From NCBI RefSeq assembly GCF_051200875.1, contig NZ_CP195191.1, forward strand, positions 2,294,001 to 2,358,000: DNA of 64,000 nt, in the 5' to 3' direction. The translations under genes and the position numbers were made by a program. This DNA comes from Pseudotabrizicola sp051200875. GTDB taxonomy: Bacteria > Pseudomonadota > Alphaproteobacteria > Rhodobacterales > Rhodobacteraceae. Each line of letters starts with the position of its first letter. Position 1 is the first letter of the stretch. Of this stretch, positions 28,656 to 37,364 are shown piece after piece. The notes under the pieces are model-generated. The model was given only the letters and a program-made list of their open reading frames with translations. It had not been told where the DNA came from and ran no database searches.

Positions 28656-29459
28656 CTATTCCCACCCCATCCGCGCCAAGTAGCCTTCGATCAAACTGAC
28701 ATCAGACGGGTTGTTCAATTCCCAGAATACGGCCCCCGGCGCCGACACTTCGACCGTTTTGATCGGGTGCCCGTTTTCGAGGAAGCGCAGTTGTTCCAAT
28801 CCTTCCAGCGTTTCAAGCGGCCCTTGTTGCCATTGGGCATAGGCCTCTAATGCAGCCTGACGATAGGCATACACACCGACATGGTGGAAAACTGGCACAA
28901 CGCCATCAACAACGCCCTTTCCATTCGTGAAGGGGATCACTTCTTTGGAAAAGTAAAGCGCGCGGCCCATTTGATCGGAAACAACAGTCGTCGCGCCGAC
29001 GCGTCCGGCTGCTCGGTCAGCCAACAGATTGCGGACAGTTTCTTCATCACAGCGCAGGCAGGGAGTAGCCATTCCGCAATCCTGGTCTTGGCGCAGCGCG
29101 TTGATCAGCGCCGTTACAAAGTGTGGAGGGGTCAGGGGTGCGTCACCCTGAAGATTAACAATGATGTCAGCCGTAATGCCTGCTTTTTGCACGGCTTCGG
29201 CGACACGTTCCGTTCCGTTCCTGCACGTGTCGGACGTCATGATGACGTCGGCACCAATCCTCGCTGCTTCATCAGCGATCCGATCATCATCCGTCGCAAC
29301 GTAGACAGGAATTTGCCCCTGCGAGGCTGCACGAGCCGCGATCACTGAGCGTTCAATCAGGCTGCGACGCGTTCCACTCGCCCCGGCCAAAGTCACAAGA
29401 GGTTTGCCCGGGTAGCGCGTGCTTGCGTATCGGGCCGGGATGATGATGCATGCGTCCAT
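28656..29459 (-). CDS. kdsB: 3-deoxy-manno-octulosonate cytidylyltransferase (CMP-Kdo synthetase)
   Basis: 267 aa from the ATG at 29459. The N-terminal nucleotide site 'IIIPARYASTRYPGKPL' and 'VNLQGDAPLTPPHF' are diagnostic, though the usual 'GDEP' is here 'GDAP', a noteworthy change in the metal/nucleotide loop. 'VIPFTNGKG' replaces the more common 'IPYxR' region. It activates Kdo with CTP for lipopolysaccharide or capsule assembly. It lies two bases after kdsA. The substitutions suggest a divergent, possibly capsule-type (KpsU-like) member. Confidence 0.85.
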   Translation of the reverse strand: MDACIIIPARYASTRYPGKPLVTLAGASGTRRSLIERSVIAARAASQGQIPVYVATDDDRIADEAARIGADVIMTSDTCRNGTERVAEAVQKAGITADIIVNLQGDAPLTPPHFVTALINALRQDQDCGMATPCLRCDEETVRNLLADRAAGRVGATTVVSDQMGRALYFSKEVIPFTNGKGVVDGVVPVFHHVGVYAYRQAALEAYAQWQQGPLETLEGLEQLRFLENGHPIKTVEVSAPGAVFWELNNPSDVSLIEGYLARMGWE

Positions 29460-29461
29460 CG

Positions 29462-30289
29462 TCAAAGTCCTTTGGCCAGCCGATCGAACGCGCAAAGACG
29501 TTCGATCAATGCGCGCATTTCCGCCAAGGGGATCATGTTCGGACCATCACTAGGCGCATTATCAGGGTCTTGATGGGTTTCGATAAACAAGGCTGAAACA
29601 CCAACCGCGCAGGCTGCACGGGCGAGGACCGGTGCGAACTGACGCTGTCCCCCGGAAGACCCACCAAGGCCGCCGGGCTGCTGTACCGAGTGCGTGGCAT
29701 CAAAGACTACCGGCCATCCCGTTTCCGCCATCGTTGGCAGTCCCCGGAAGTCGGTCACAAGGGTATTGTAGCCAAAGGAGGTGCCACGCTCGCAAAGCAT
29801 GATCCGGCGGTTTCCGGTGCTTTCGACTTTGGCAGCCACGTTTTTCATATCCCAAGGGGCAAGAAACTGGCCCTTCTTTATGTTTATGGCCAACCCAGTT
29901 TCGCCGGCTGCCAAAAGCAGGTCGGTCTGGCGGCATAGGAATGCCGGGATCTGCAGGACATCAACCGCCTTCGCAGCTTCTGCGCAATGCCACGGCTCGT
30001 GGACATCAGTCAGCACAGGCACTCCGTATTCTGAGCGGATGTCCGACAGGATTTGTAGACCCTTCTCCATACCCAAGCCACGCGCAGTTCCAATGCTGGA
30101 GCGATTTGCCTTGTCGTAGCTGGCCTTGAAAATGAACTTGGTTCCCGTCGTCGAGCAGGCCTCGAGCAGGCCTTCGCAGATCATGCGAGCATGATCGTGA
30201 CTTTCAAGTTGGCACGGGCCTGTGATCAGCGAGATAGGGTTTCGATCACCAATCGCAATTTCGCCAATGGATACGATTTTTTGGGCCAT
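29462..30289 (-). CDS. kdsA: 3-deoxy-8-phosphooctulonate synthase (Kdo-8-P synthase)
   Basis: 275 aa. It condenses arabinose 5-phosphate with phosphoenolpyruvate. 'LITGPCQLESHDHARMICEG' is the conserved N-terminal loop, 'SIGTARGLGMEKGLQILSDI' the substrate-binding region, and 'FDATHSVQQPGG' the C-terminal signature. The Cys in 'GPCQLES' is at the position that binds metal in metal-dependent forms. It sits six bases after kdsD in a Kdo biosynthesis operon. Confidence 0.95.
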   Translation of the reverse strand: MAQKIVSIGEIAIGDRNPISLITGPCQLESHDHARMICEGLLEACSTTGTKFIFKASYDKANRSSIGTARGLGMEKGLQILSDIRSEYGVPVLTDVHEPWHCAEAAKAVDVLQIPAFLCRQTDLLLAAGETGLAINIKKGQFLAPWDMKNVAAKVESTGNRRIMLCERGTSFGYNTLVTDFRGLPTMAETGWPVVFDATHSVQQPGGLGGSSGGQRQFAPVLARAACAVGVSALFIETHQDPDNAPSDGPNMIPLAEMRALIERLCAFDRLAKGL

Positions 30290-30295
30290 AGCGCT

Positions 30296-31288
30296 TTACA
30301 TCACTCCAATACGCAGAAGGTCGTGCAGGTGCAGAATGCCAACCGGCCGATTTCCTTCGCAAACAAAGAGAACACCGATCTTGTTCTTGTTGATCAAGGC
30401 CAATGCCTCGGCGGCCAGAGTATCGGGCGTCACCGTTACCGGATGGCGAGTGCAAACATCAGCCGCCGTTCTATCCAGAATGCCTTTCATATTGCGACGC
30501 AGATCTCCGTCGCTGACGACACCAATCAGCCCCCCCGTAACGTCTAGGACTGCAGCCACTCCGAAGCCGCCTGCCGTCATCGCCAGAATGACATCTTGCA
30601 TGGGCGTGGTTTCCTCAACCAGCGGCAAGCGGTCGGCCCCATGCATGACTTGTCGGACTTGTGTCAGTTGAGCCCCAAGTTTGCCGCCGGGATGGAAAGC
30701 GCGGAACTCCTCGGGCTTGAATTTCCTTGTCTCCATCAATGCGACAGCAAGGGCGTCGCCCAATCCCATCATCAATGTAGTAGAAGTCGTGGGCGCCATC
30801 CCGATGGAACAGGCTTCCGGTAGATCTGGAATCGTCAGCTTGTAATCAGAAGAACGCATCAGGGCGCTCGCCTCATCCCTCGACATGCCGATCAATGGAA
30901 TGTCAAATCGCGCGCAATGTGCAATCAGGTCTCGCAACTCGGCTGTTTCACCGCTGTTGGACAGAAGCAGGCAAATGTCTTGCGGTGTGACCATCCCGAG
31001 GTCACCATGACTGGCTTCTGCCGGGTGCACAAAAAAAGAAGGCGTTCCAGTGGATGCAAGGGTTGCTGCAATTTTGCGAGCGACGTGACCAGACTTTCCA
31101 ATGCCGGACAGCACAACCCTGCCGGGGACCGCCAAGATTGCTTCGATGACACGCGGGAAATCGGGCGGCAATGACCGAGACAGTGCGTAAAGTGCCTCTC
31201 CTTCAGTCTGAAGCACTCGCGTCGCAACTTGTTGAGATGAGGCGATCTGCTCTGCCGACATGACAGGCTGAGGACGGACATTTGCCAT
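30296..31288 (-). CDS. kdsD: D-arabinose 5-phosphate isomerase (KdsD/KpsF/GutQ family)
   Basis: 330 aa. An N-terminal SIS domain carries 'VVLSGIGKSGHVARKIAATL' and 'FFVHPAEASHGDLGMVTPQD', and two C-terminal CBS domains follow ('VLDVTGGLIGVVSDGDLRRN', 'INKNKIGVLFVCEGNRPVGI'). It converts ribulose 5-phosphate to arabinose 5-phosphate, the first step to Kdo. It leads kdsD-kdsA-kdsB. No Kdo transferase or capsule exporter is adjacent. Confidence 0.94.
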   Translation of the reverse strand: MANVRPQPVMSAEQIASSQQVATRVLQTEGEALYALSRSLPPDFPRVIEAILAVPGRVVLSGIGKSGHVARKIAATLASTGTPSFFVHPAEASHGDLGMVTPQDICLLLSNSGETAELRDLIAHCARFDIPLIGMSRDEASALMRSSDYKLTIPDLPEACSIGMAPTTSTTLMMGLGDALAVALMETRKFKPEEFRAFHPGGKLGAQLTQVRQVMHGADRLPLVEETTPMQDVILAMTAGGFGVAAVLDVTGGLIGVVSDGDLRRNMKGILDRTAADVCTRHPVTVTPDTLAAEALALINKNKIGVLFVCEGNRPVGILHLHDLLRIGVM

Positions 31289-32106
31289 CGGTGCTTTCCC
31301 CTAAGGTTGCGGTCTCTTTGCCATGCCGGCCATGTCCTGTCCAGAACGGGCCGCCCCAAAATCTTGGGCCAGTGAAGCTGTTAATCTGGGAAATCCCATC
31401 TTGGGTGAAAGAAGGCAGGCCCCAAATCCCACAAAATGCTGGAGATGTTGCCAATATATTTGCAGGATTGGACGAAAATGGACGCGAGCCTCAGTCAAGC
31501 ACCACTCAGACAGTACGATCACTTTAGATGAAGATCCCGCTGTCGGTGCAAAAGGATGCTTGCGACGCTCTCTGAAATTGCGGCTTTCGTTAATGGTGCA
31601 CCCCCTCATTCGGTAACGGGCTTTATCAAGTATGCATTCGGCTTACTGCTGATGAGCGTCGAGAAGGCGGCAAATTGTGGGCTTGGGACGCATTGGCGGT
31701 GAAAAGGTTGTCTTTAGCGAAGGCAGAACCCGACGCGCTGTTGCGGTTTAGCGATCAACACTTTGAAATTATGGATGGCGATGAGGAAAGGAAGCCGTCC
31801 TTCCGGATGGACAAGAACACGGACGATTGGCTTGCCCTGTTCAGAGACCATGAAAGCAGGTGGGGTCGTATGATCGGCCCAGATCCAGAGTTTTCTATGG
31901 ACCCAAAAGAAGGCTGGGCGAATATCCCCAATCCATTCAAGTTCAGTCTTGCCTGCTCGTAGACATTGCCGCAGGCAAGCAGCTTGTCCCTGATTTCCAG
32001 AAGCGCATTTCTCGGGACGTGCGCGCTCGGGGTCTGCGAATGGCACATGCTGCCACAGCAACGTAGATCACGGCGGTTTTTACCTGACGAAGGCTATAAA
32101 GGGTCG
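31289..32106. other. 818-base gap without an intact gene
   Basis: Between kdsD and fliA no frame has a convincing start, ribosome-binding site and family signature together. One stretch (31594-31962) has protein-like sequence and is listed separately as a remnant. Base composition is less GC-rich than in flanking genes, consistent with decay. The kdsD promoter should lie at its left end, but none was recognised. Confidence 0.5.
31594..31962 (+). pseudogene. Unidentified gene remnant
   Basis: An open stretch ending at a TAG. Its last ~90 residues look like a folded protein fragment ('LLRFSDQHFEIMDGDEE' and 'MIGPDPEFSMDPKEGWANIP'). It follows a stop at 31591 and has no start codon until an internal TTG at 31675, without a ribosome-binding site. 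I read it as the 3' end of a broken gene. The family was not recognised. Confidence 0.3.
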
Positions 32107-32832
32107 TTAGGCAGCTTCCCCTTGTCTTTCTGCTATGCCTTTGCGAAGCCGCTCGACGGCGCTCTTCTTGATCTGCGAAACGCGACCAGTCGTGACGCTC
32201 AGGATTTCTGCGATTTCGTAGATGTTCAGTTCTTCAACATAGTAAAGCTGAAGAACCAGAGCCTCGCGTTCCGGCAGACCTTCCAGTGCAACTCGCAACA
32301 ATCCCTTTAGTTCATCCTGCTGGTACAGATCCTCGGCGCTGGCCGAATTGTCTTTAAACAGATCGGAATGATCTGAGTAAACTTCGTCCAGACTTTTGGG
32401 TTGTTGAGTCGCGAACTGGCTTTGCCAGCCGTGCAATTCCAGGATCGAAATTTCCAGACGTTCAGCCAGTTCAGGGCCCGTTGGAGAACGATGAAGCTCT
32501 TGTTCGAGCTGGCTCGTAGCAACCTTTACTTTTTGATGCATCGCGATCGAAGCGCGGCACATGCTGGCGTTTGCGCGCAGATAGTCGACAATCGACCCTC
32601 TGATCCTGATTTTGGCGTATGCAGCAAAGTTCACACCCGGCTTCGGAATGTATCTTTGGCTTGCATCAACCAGACCAATATACCCGACCTGCAATAAGTC
32701 TTCGATCTCAATCATACGGCCGACTCGACCATGCATTTGCCAAGCAACCTTACGCACAAGGTTCATGTGCGTAGCGACCAGCTCATCTGGGCTGGGTGTC
32801 TGTTCTGTGTATTCTTTGGCGATCAAGGTCAT
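32107..32832 (-). CDS. fliA: Flagellar sigma factor FliA (sigma-28)
   Basis: 241 aa, with GGAGG before the ATG. Region 2 is visible as 'MIEIEDLLQVGYIGLVDASQ' and 'FAAYAKIRIRGSIVDYLR'; region 4 as 'LYYVEELNIYEIAEILSVTT' then 'GRVSQIKKSAVERLR'. This is the FliA subgroup that transcribes late flagellar genes (filament, motor, chemotaxis). A near-perfect sigma-54 promoter lies 47 bases upstream on the same strand, so fliA is a class driven by RpoN with an enhancer-binding protein. flgM, its presumed antagonist, is divergently encoded about 580 bases away. Confidence 0.93.
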   Translation of the reverse strand: MTLIAKEYTEQTPSPDELVATHMNLVRKVAWQMHGRVGRMIEIEDLLQVGYIGLVDASQRYIPKPGVNFAAYAKIRIRGSIVDYLRANASMCRASIAMHQKVKVATSQLEQELHRSPTGPELAERLEISILELHGWQSQFATQQPKSLDEVYSDHSDLFKDNSASAEDLYQQDELKGLLRVALEGLPEREALVLQLYYVEELNIYEIAEILSVTTGRVSQIKKSAVERLRKGIAERQGEAA

Positions 32833-32878
32833 CGCTGAGCCTCCGCTCTTTCGTATTTTGTCTCGTCGGCCTCCTCTT

Positions 32879-32894
32879 GCAGCTTTCGTGCCAA
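32879..32894 (-). promoter_or_regulatory. Sigma-54 promoter of fliA
   Basis: On the minus strand the sequence is TTGGCACGAAAGCTGC: the complete TTGGCACG -24 element, four bases, then CTGC as -12, with the required GG/GC spacing. The predicted start is about 36 bases before the fliA ATG. The promoter before fleT has the same form, including the CTGC variant. Confidence 0.8.
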
Positions 32895-33415
32895 AGTTTT
32901 TCGGTCCGGGACAGAAATCGTCCCAAAAATTCCACGGCTGCTGTCAATACGGGAAGGGCACTGCTTTGCTTCGACAAACGCATTCATCTGTGACTTGTCA
33001 GTGCCGACGACGTCGCAAAAGGTAAGGTCTAGCCCTGCGGACAGGCTTCTCCCGCCTCCGTTTGTGCGCAGTGCGCTGTTGGGAAATTCGGCGACCTGGG
33101 GCCGACTGTCAGAACTGACACGACGTGATCGCTCTTCGATTTCAGGCCTGCTATTTGATTTCCTTGAGCCCCTCTGGTGAAAGACTCTCTGTTTGCAACC
33201 ACAATTTGCCTTCCGTCGAGCCCTGACAGGCGGAAGTTATTTCTACTGCCAAAGCACTCGAGATTGCCGAAATGGCGCACTCATCGATCTTGTATAGGTC
33301 GAAAACCCCACTTCCGAGGTTATCGAAGCTGCCAGCGTGAATCAGAAGGATATCGTCGAGGTCCCTCTAAAACCTTTTGGAAATGGGTCGTAATGGGGTT
33401 CAGATGGAGAGCACC
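32895..33415. other. Gap of about 520 bases between divergent fliA and flgM
   Basis: No gene was recognised. Short open frames exist on both strands but none has a signature or a good start. The flgM promoter should lie here; no GG-N10-GC sigma-54 site was found on the plus strand by eye. Confidence 0.5.
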
Positions 33416-33730
33416 ATGGTAGAACCTGTATCCCACTCAGCTTGGAAAACCGGCATCCGGCGTTTGGATCCCGAGACCACCCAAGTAAGCGGCAGAATAA
33501 AGGGAGCCGTATCGCATCGCACCGAGTCTGCTGCGCTTTCAAGGGCAATGGACAACGTCATGATCAGTTCAGCGGCAACGTCGCTACCTGATGAGTTGAA
33601 GGCCGGCCCTCCGATTGACAACGTGTCGGTTAACCGCATTCGACAAGCGATTGCGGAAAATCGCTACCCTATCGATCTTCGGGCCATCACTGACAGCCTC
33701 TTCCAGAGCTTTCTGGAAGTCGCTCGATAA
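33416..33730 (+). CDS. flgM: FlgM-like anti-sigma-28 factor
   Basis: About 104 aa from the ATG at 33416, chosen for a GGAG six bases upstream; in-frame ATGs at 33404 and 33383 are alternatives. The N-terminal half is Ser/Thr-rich and probably disordered; the C-terminal 'IDNVSVNRIRQAIAENRYPI' followed by 'DLRAITDSLFQSFLE' matches the sigma-28-binding helices of FlgM. FlgM holds FliA inactive until it is exported through the completed hook. It is followed nine bases later by a membrane-anchored small protein, in a probable operon. Confidence 0.75.
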   Translation: MVEPVSHSAWKTGIRRLDPETTQVSGRIKGAVSHRTESAALSRAMDNVMISSAATSLPDELKAGPPIDNVSVNRIRQAIAENRYPIDLRAITDSLFQSFLEVAR

Positions 33731-33739
33731 AGAGGAATA

Positions 33740-34141
33740 ATGACGAATATGAACGCCGGTTTGCCCGAAATCACTATGGTTCTCGCCCTTGCTGCAAGTT
33801 TGACTTCCTTGGGAATTGCCATGACCCAGTTTCTCAAGACCCGCATGCAGATGCCAACGTCGAATGGCGCAGAAAGCAATATCGCGGAGCTTATTCGCGA
33901 AGGAGAAGATCGCCTGTCGACAATGTTCGCCATGATGGAAGAAGCCCAGCAAGCTCGTTTTGACGCCCTGCGATCAGATATTTCTTCGATCCGGGCGGAA
34001 ATCGACTGGCTGACGGGTGAGCAGATGGTCGAGCAAGCCATCAACATGGCCCGCAATGGCGTTAGTGTCGAGGAAATCAATGCTGAGTTGGGGCTTTCGC
34101 AAGAAGTTGCGGAGACCCTGAATGCAACGCGTGTTCACTAA
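33740..34141 (+). CDS. Small membrane-anchored protein resembling DUF2802/SwrB-type flagellar proteins
   Basis: 133 aa. One N-terminal membrane helix (about residues 10-32, 'EITMVLALAASLTSLGIAMT') is followed by a coiled-coil-like segment (45-90) and a C-terminal helix-turn-helix-like motif 'MARNGVSVEEINAELGLSQE'. This layout matches DUF2802 proteins near chemotaxis genes in gammaproteobacteria and SwrB in Bacillus, which affects flagellar assembly. FlgN, the usual flgM partner, has no membrane helix, so it is a poorer fit. Function is inferred only from layout and position after flgM. A terminator follows. Confidence 0.5.
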   Translation: MTNMNAGLPEITMVLALAASLTSLGIAMTQFLKTRMQMPTSNGAESNIAELIREGEDRLSTMFAMMEEAQQARFDALRSDISSIRAEIDWLTGEQMVEQAINMARNGVSVEEINAELGLSQEVAETLNATRVH

Positions 34142-34164
34142 GCGTTAGCAGAGACGACAAGACC

Positions 34165-34197
34165 AAGAGGCCTCCGTCAAAAGCGGAGGTCTTTTTT
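34165..34197 (+). terminator. Rho-independent terminator after flgM operon
   Basis: CCTCCG (34171-34176) pairs with CGGAGG (34184-34189), extended outward by AAGAGG against TCTTTT with wobble pairs, and is followed by a seven-T run. It lies 24 bases after the stop of the 133-aa gene. Confidence 0.9.
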
Positions 34198-34509
34198 TAT
34201 TCAGATAAGCTGACATTACGGCTGCTTTGTCGCCGCAGCAATCGATTCTGGGATCGCCGGAGCGGAAGGTTGTTCAAGACCGAAGTTACTTCCATCTGGC
34301 GCCAATGGACCTTCCCCACCGGCTGATTTTAGGTGGCGGAAGAACTTCTGCCTCTTTTGGCGCTTGCGCAGTAAGAAGGGCACCTAAAGGAACTGGGGCG
34401 CGCACTGTCAAATTTCGTGATTGCCGCCAAGGAACCTGAGGAAATTCAGTGATTACAAGAGCGTCTAATGCGGAGCCGACAGCGATCCAACAGTCGGCTT
34501 GCGTGCTCG
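34198..34509. other. Gap of about 310 bases after the flgM terminator
   Basis: An open frame on the minus strand (34286-34516, GTG start, 76 codons) overlaps the slyX stop and could be a small gene. It has no recognised motif and no ribosome-binding site, so it is not called. Confidence 0.35.
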
Positions 34510-34710
34510 TCACCAATGAGGCGGTCTTTGATTGGCTGCTGGCGCATCGAATCCCTGCGACTCTCTTTCAGCCTCACGTTCGACCAAAAGCGCGACCAAC
34601 CTCGTAAGGCGATCAATTTCCTTGCTTTGTGTGGTCACGATATCGGAAAGGTCGTCAACTGCACGGGTCAGATGTGCAATCCGTTCTTCTAGAAGTGCAG
34701 TCCGATCCAT
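34510..34710 (-). CDS. slyX: SlyX-family protein
   Basis: 66 aa from the ATG at 34710 after a GAGGAC site. It is almost all coiled coil ('LLEERIAHLTRAVDDLSDIV' with heptads of Leu/Ile/Val), ending in the 'PHW' seen at the end of SlyX proteins ('NQRPPHW'). The molecular role of SlyX is unknown. It diverges from hisS with 78 bases between starts. Confidence 0.85.
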   Translation of the reverse strand: MDRTALLEERIAHLTRAVDDLSDIVTTQSKEIDRLTRLVALLVEREAERESQGFDAPAANQRPPHW

Positions 34711-34788
34711 CTTGTCCTCGCGATGCGCTTGCCGCCCCTTTTTCCATCCGTTACAGGAACGAAGCCAGAGAACGAAGGGCCCAAAGCC

Positions 34789-36273
34789 ATGTCTGATGGA
34801 AAAATCCGCCGTCCCAAGGCCGAAACGCCAAAGGGGTTCCGCGACTATTTTGGCGCGGAAGTGACTGAACGCAAGGCGATGCTGGACGCGATCACCGGGG
34901 TCTATCATCGCTATGGGTTTGATCCGCTGGAAACCAGTGCGATCGAAACGGTCGAGGCGCTTGGCAAATTCTTACCCGATGTTGACCGCCCGAATGAGGG
35001 TGTGTTTGCATGGCAGGATGAAGAAAAAGACTGGATGGCACTGCGCTACGACCTGACAGCGCCGCTGGCCCGTGTCGCTGCACAGTTCCGAAACGACCTG
35101 CCTAGCCCGTACCGTCGCTATGCTATGGGTCCGGTCTGGCGCAATGAAAAGCCGGGGCCAGGCCGGTTCCGCCAGTTCTATCAATGCGATGCCGATACCG
35201 TTGGCGCGCCATCGGTCGCGGCAGATGCCGAGATTTGTGCCATGCTGGCAGATGCCTTGGAAACAGTAGGAATCCCGCGCGGCGATTATGTTGTGAAGGT
35301 TAATAACCGTAAGGTTCTAAACGGCGTGATGGAGACCGCTGGGGTGCTGGCCCCCTCGAATCCCGAACGCTTCGCTGAAGAGCGCGGCATCGTCCTGCGT
35401 GCCATAGACAAGATCGACCGCCTTGGCGATGAGGGTGTACGCGCCCTCTTGGGTGAGGGGCGCAAGGACGAGTCCGGTGACTTTACCAAGGGCGCTGGCC
35501 TTGGGGCCGAACAGGCGGAAATCGTGATGGGCTTTACCTCGGCGCGGCGCGACACAGGGATGGCCACTGTCGCGAGGCTAAGAGAATTGATCGGCACCTC
35601 AGTCATCGGAGCCGAGGGCGTCGCGGAACTGGAGACAATCGCCGGATTGCTGGATGCGCAAGGGTATGGCGCTGATCGGATCATGCTGGACCCCGGCGTT
35701 GTTCGCGGTCTGGGTTACTACACCGGCCCGGTCTATGAGGCCGAGCTAACCTTCCAGATCACCGATGAAAAGGGGCGCCCGCGCAACTTTGGTTCGGTCG
35801 CAGGGGGCGGTCGCTACGACGATTTGGTCAAGCGCTTTACCGGCCAATCAGTTCCGGCGACCGGGGTTTCCATCGGCGTGGACCGTCTTCTAGCCGCGCT
35901 GCGAGCCAAGGGCCGCACCCGGGGCGAGGGAGCGGGGCCAGTGGTTGTGACGGTGATGGACCGCGACCGTATGGCTGATTACATGGCGATGATCGGCGAA
36001 TTGCGGCAAGCGGGCATCCGAGCCGAAGTTTATCTGGGCAACCCCAAAAACTTTGGCAATCAGTTGAAATACGCTGACAAGCGCCAGTCGCCCGTAGCTG
36101 TCATTCAAGGCGGCAATGAACACGCGTCTGGGACTGTGATCCTAAAGGATTTGGTTTTGGGTGCCAAGATCGCTGTAAGCGCAACACTGGAAGAATGGAA
36201 GGGTCGCCCGGCACAGGTCGAAGTGCCCCGTGCCGATCTTGTGACCGAAGTTCGCAAGATGTTGGCCCAATGA
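34789..36273 (+). CDS. hisS: Histidyl-tRNA synthetase
   Basis: 494 aa from the ATG at 34789 (MSDGKIRRPKAETPKGFRDY). Class II motif 2 is 'GPVWRNEKPGPGRFRQFYQC' and the histidine-binding signatures are 'GLGYYTGPVYEAEL' and 'GGGRYDDLVKRF'. The C-terminal anticodon domain includes 'GIRAEVYLGNPKNFGNQLKY'. The protein is longer than the ~420-aa bacterial standard, as in alphaproteobacterial-type HisRS. It charges tRNA-His. It heads hisS-hisZ-hisG, coupled to hisZ by ATGA. Confidence 0.96.
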   Translation: MSDGKIRRPKAETPKGFRDYFGAEVTERKAMLDAITGVYHRYGFDPLETSAIETVEALGKFLPDVDRPNEGVFAWQDEEKDWMALRYDLTAPLARVAAQFRNDLPSPYRRYAMGPVWRNEKPGPGRFRQFYQCDADTVGAPSVAADAEICAMLADALETVGIPRGDYVVKVNNRKVLNGVMETAGVLAPSNPERFAEERGIVLRAIDKIDRLGDEGVRALLGEGRKDESGDFTKGAGLGAEQAEIVMGFTSARRDTGMATVARLRELIGTSVIGAEGVAELETIAGLLDAQGYGADRIMLDPGVVRGLGYYTGPVYEAELTFQITDEKGRPRNFGSVAGGGRYDDLVKRFTGQSVPATGVSIGVDRLLAALRAKGRTRGEGAGPVVVTVMDRDRMADYMAMIGELRQAGIRAEVYLGNPKNFGNQLKYADKRQSPVAVIQGGNEHASGTVILKDLVLGAKIAVSATLEEWKGRPAQVEVPRADLVTEVRKMLAQ

Positions 36274-37364
36274 CACCGAAAACCGCCATACGGGCCGAGG
36301 CCGAAGGCTTTTTCACTGCCCTTCTTGCCACGGGGGCCCAACCGGTTGAAGCAGACCTCCTGCTGCCAGCAGAGACCTTGCTTGACCTTTATGGCGAAGA
36401 TATTCGCGCCCGCGCCTATGTGACCCAAGATCCAGTGCGTGGCGAGATGATGCTGCGCCCAGATTTTACAGTTCCCGTCGTGCAGGCGCACATGGAACAC
36501 GGGGCAGAACCTGCCCGGTACTGCTATATGGGCGAAGTTTTCCGCCAACAGGTCCATCTGGGCCCGCGGCAGAGCGAATATGTGCAGGTCGGCTATGAGG
36601 TGTTTGACGGCACTGATCCGCTGGCCGCAGATGCTGAGGTCTTTGCCCTTTTTCAAAGCTTGCTGGCTCCGCTCGGCCTGCGAGCTGCAACGGGTGACAT
36701 CGGCATACTTCGTGCCGCCGTGATGGGTTTGAACACGTCGGATCGGCGGAAATCAGCGCTCTTGCGCCACCTGTGGCGGCCCCGGCGGTTCCGCGCGCTG
36801 CTTGACAGGTTTGGCGGACGAGCGCCTGTGCCGGAAGCCCGCCAAAAGATGCTTGCACGAATGGCCGCAGGTGAGGATCTGCTAGCCGGGCTGGTGCAAA
36901 CCGGACAGCGGGGCGAAGATGAGGTGCAGGAGCGCTTGGCTGCCTTGGCCGAGGATGCCGCCCTTCCTCCCATCTCCGCCGAGGAAATCTCCCGCCTTGA
37001 GACGGTATTGGCACTGCGGGACACCTGCCCCTCCGCGCTACGCAGGTTGCAGGAGATGGCAACCACCACACCATCGCTCACCACCGCGGTTGAGCGGCTG
37101 GCCATGCGGATTGACCGGCTCGCAGCATGCGGAATCACGGTTGAATCGCTGGAATTTGAGGCCAGCTACGGCCGTACGACAATGGAATATTACGATGGTT
37201 TCGTCTTTGGATTTTATGCCGAAGGGGAAGTCGACATGCCGCCGATTGCCACTGGGGGGCGATATGACGCGCTAACTGCTGTTCTGGGTCAGGGTAGGTC
37301 TATCCCGGCCGTCGGCGGAGTATTGCGCCCCGGCCTGACGGCCCGTCTGAGGGGGGCGCTTTGA
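36270..37364 (+). CDS. hisZ: ATP phosphoribosyltransferase regulatory subunit
   Basis: 364 aa, a HisRS paralogue lacking aminoacylation function. It keeps the class II fold ('RPDFTVPVVQAHMEHG', 'CYMGEVFRQQVHLGPRQSEY', 'GGRYDALTAVLGQGR') but has no anticodon domain. It assembles with short HisG into the octameric ATP phosphoribosyltransferase and senses histidine. The start overlaps the hisS stop by four bases and its stop overlaps the hisG start by one. Confidence 0.93.
   Translation: MTPKTAIRAEAEGFFTALLATGAQPVEADLLLPAETLLDLYGEDIRARAYVTQDPVRGEMMLRPDFTVPVVQAHMEHGAEPARYCYMGEVFRQQVHLGPRQSEYVQVGYEVFDGTDPLAADAEVFALFQSLLAPLGLRAATGDIGILRAAVMGLNTSDRRKSALLRHLWRPRRFRALLDRFGGRAPVPEARQKMLARMAAGEDLLAGLVQTGQRGEDEVQERLAALAEDAALPPISAEEISRLETVLALRDTCPSALRRLQEMATTTPSLTTAVERLAMRIDRLAACGITVESLEFEASYGRTTMEYYDGFVFGFYAEGEVDMPPIATGGRYDALTAVLGQGRSIPAVGGVLRPGLTARLRGAL

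Noticed and set aside
30212..30227. TTGGCACG inside kdsA on the plus strand, resembling a sigma-54 -24 box
   Set aside because: The -12 GC is absent at the required spacing and the site lies inside a coding region on the opposite strand.
34286..34516. 76-codon minus-strand frame overlapping the slyX stop
   Set aside because: It has a GTG start without a ribosome-binding site and no motif; possible but not supportable.
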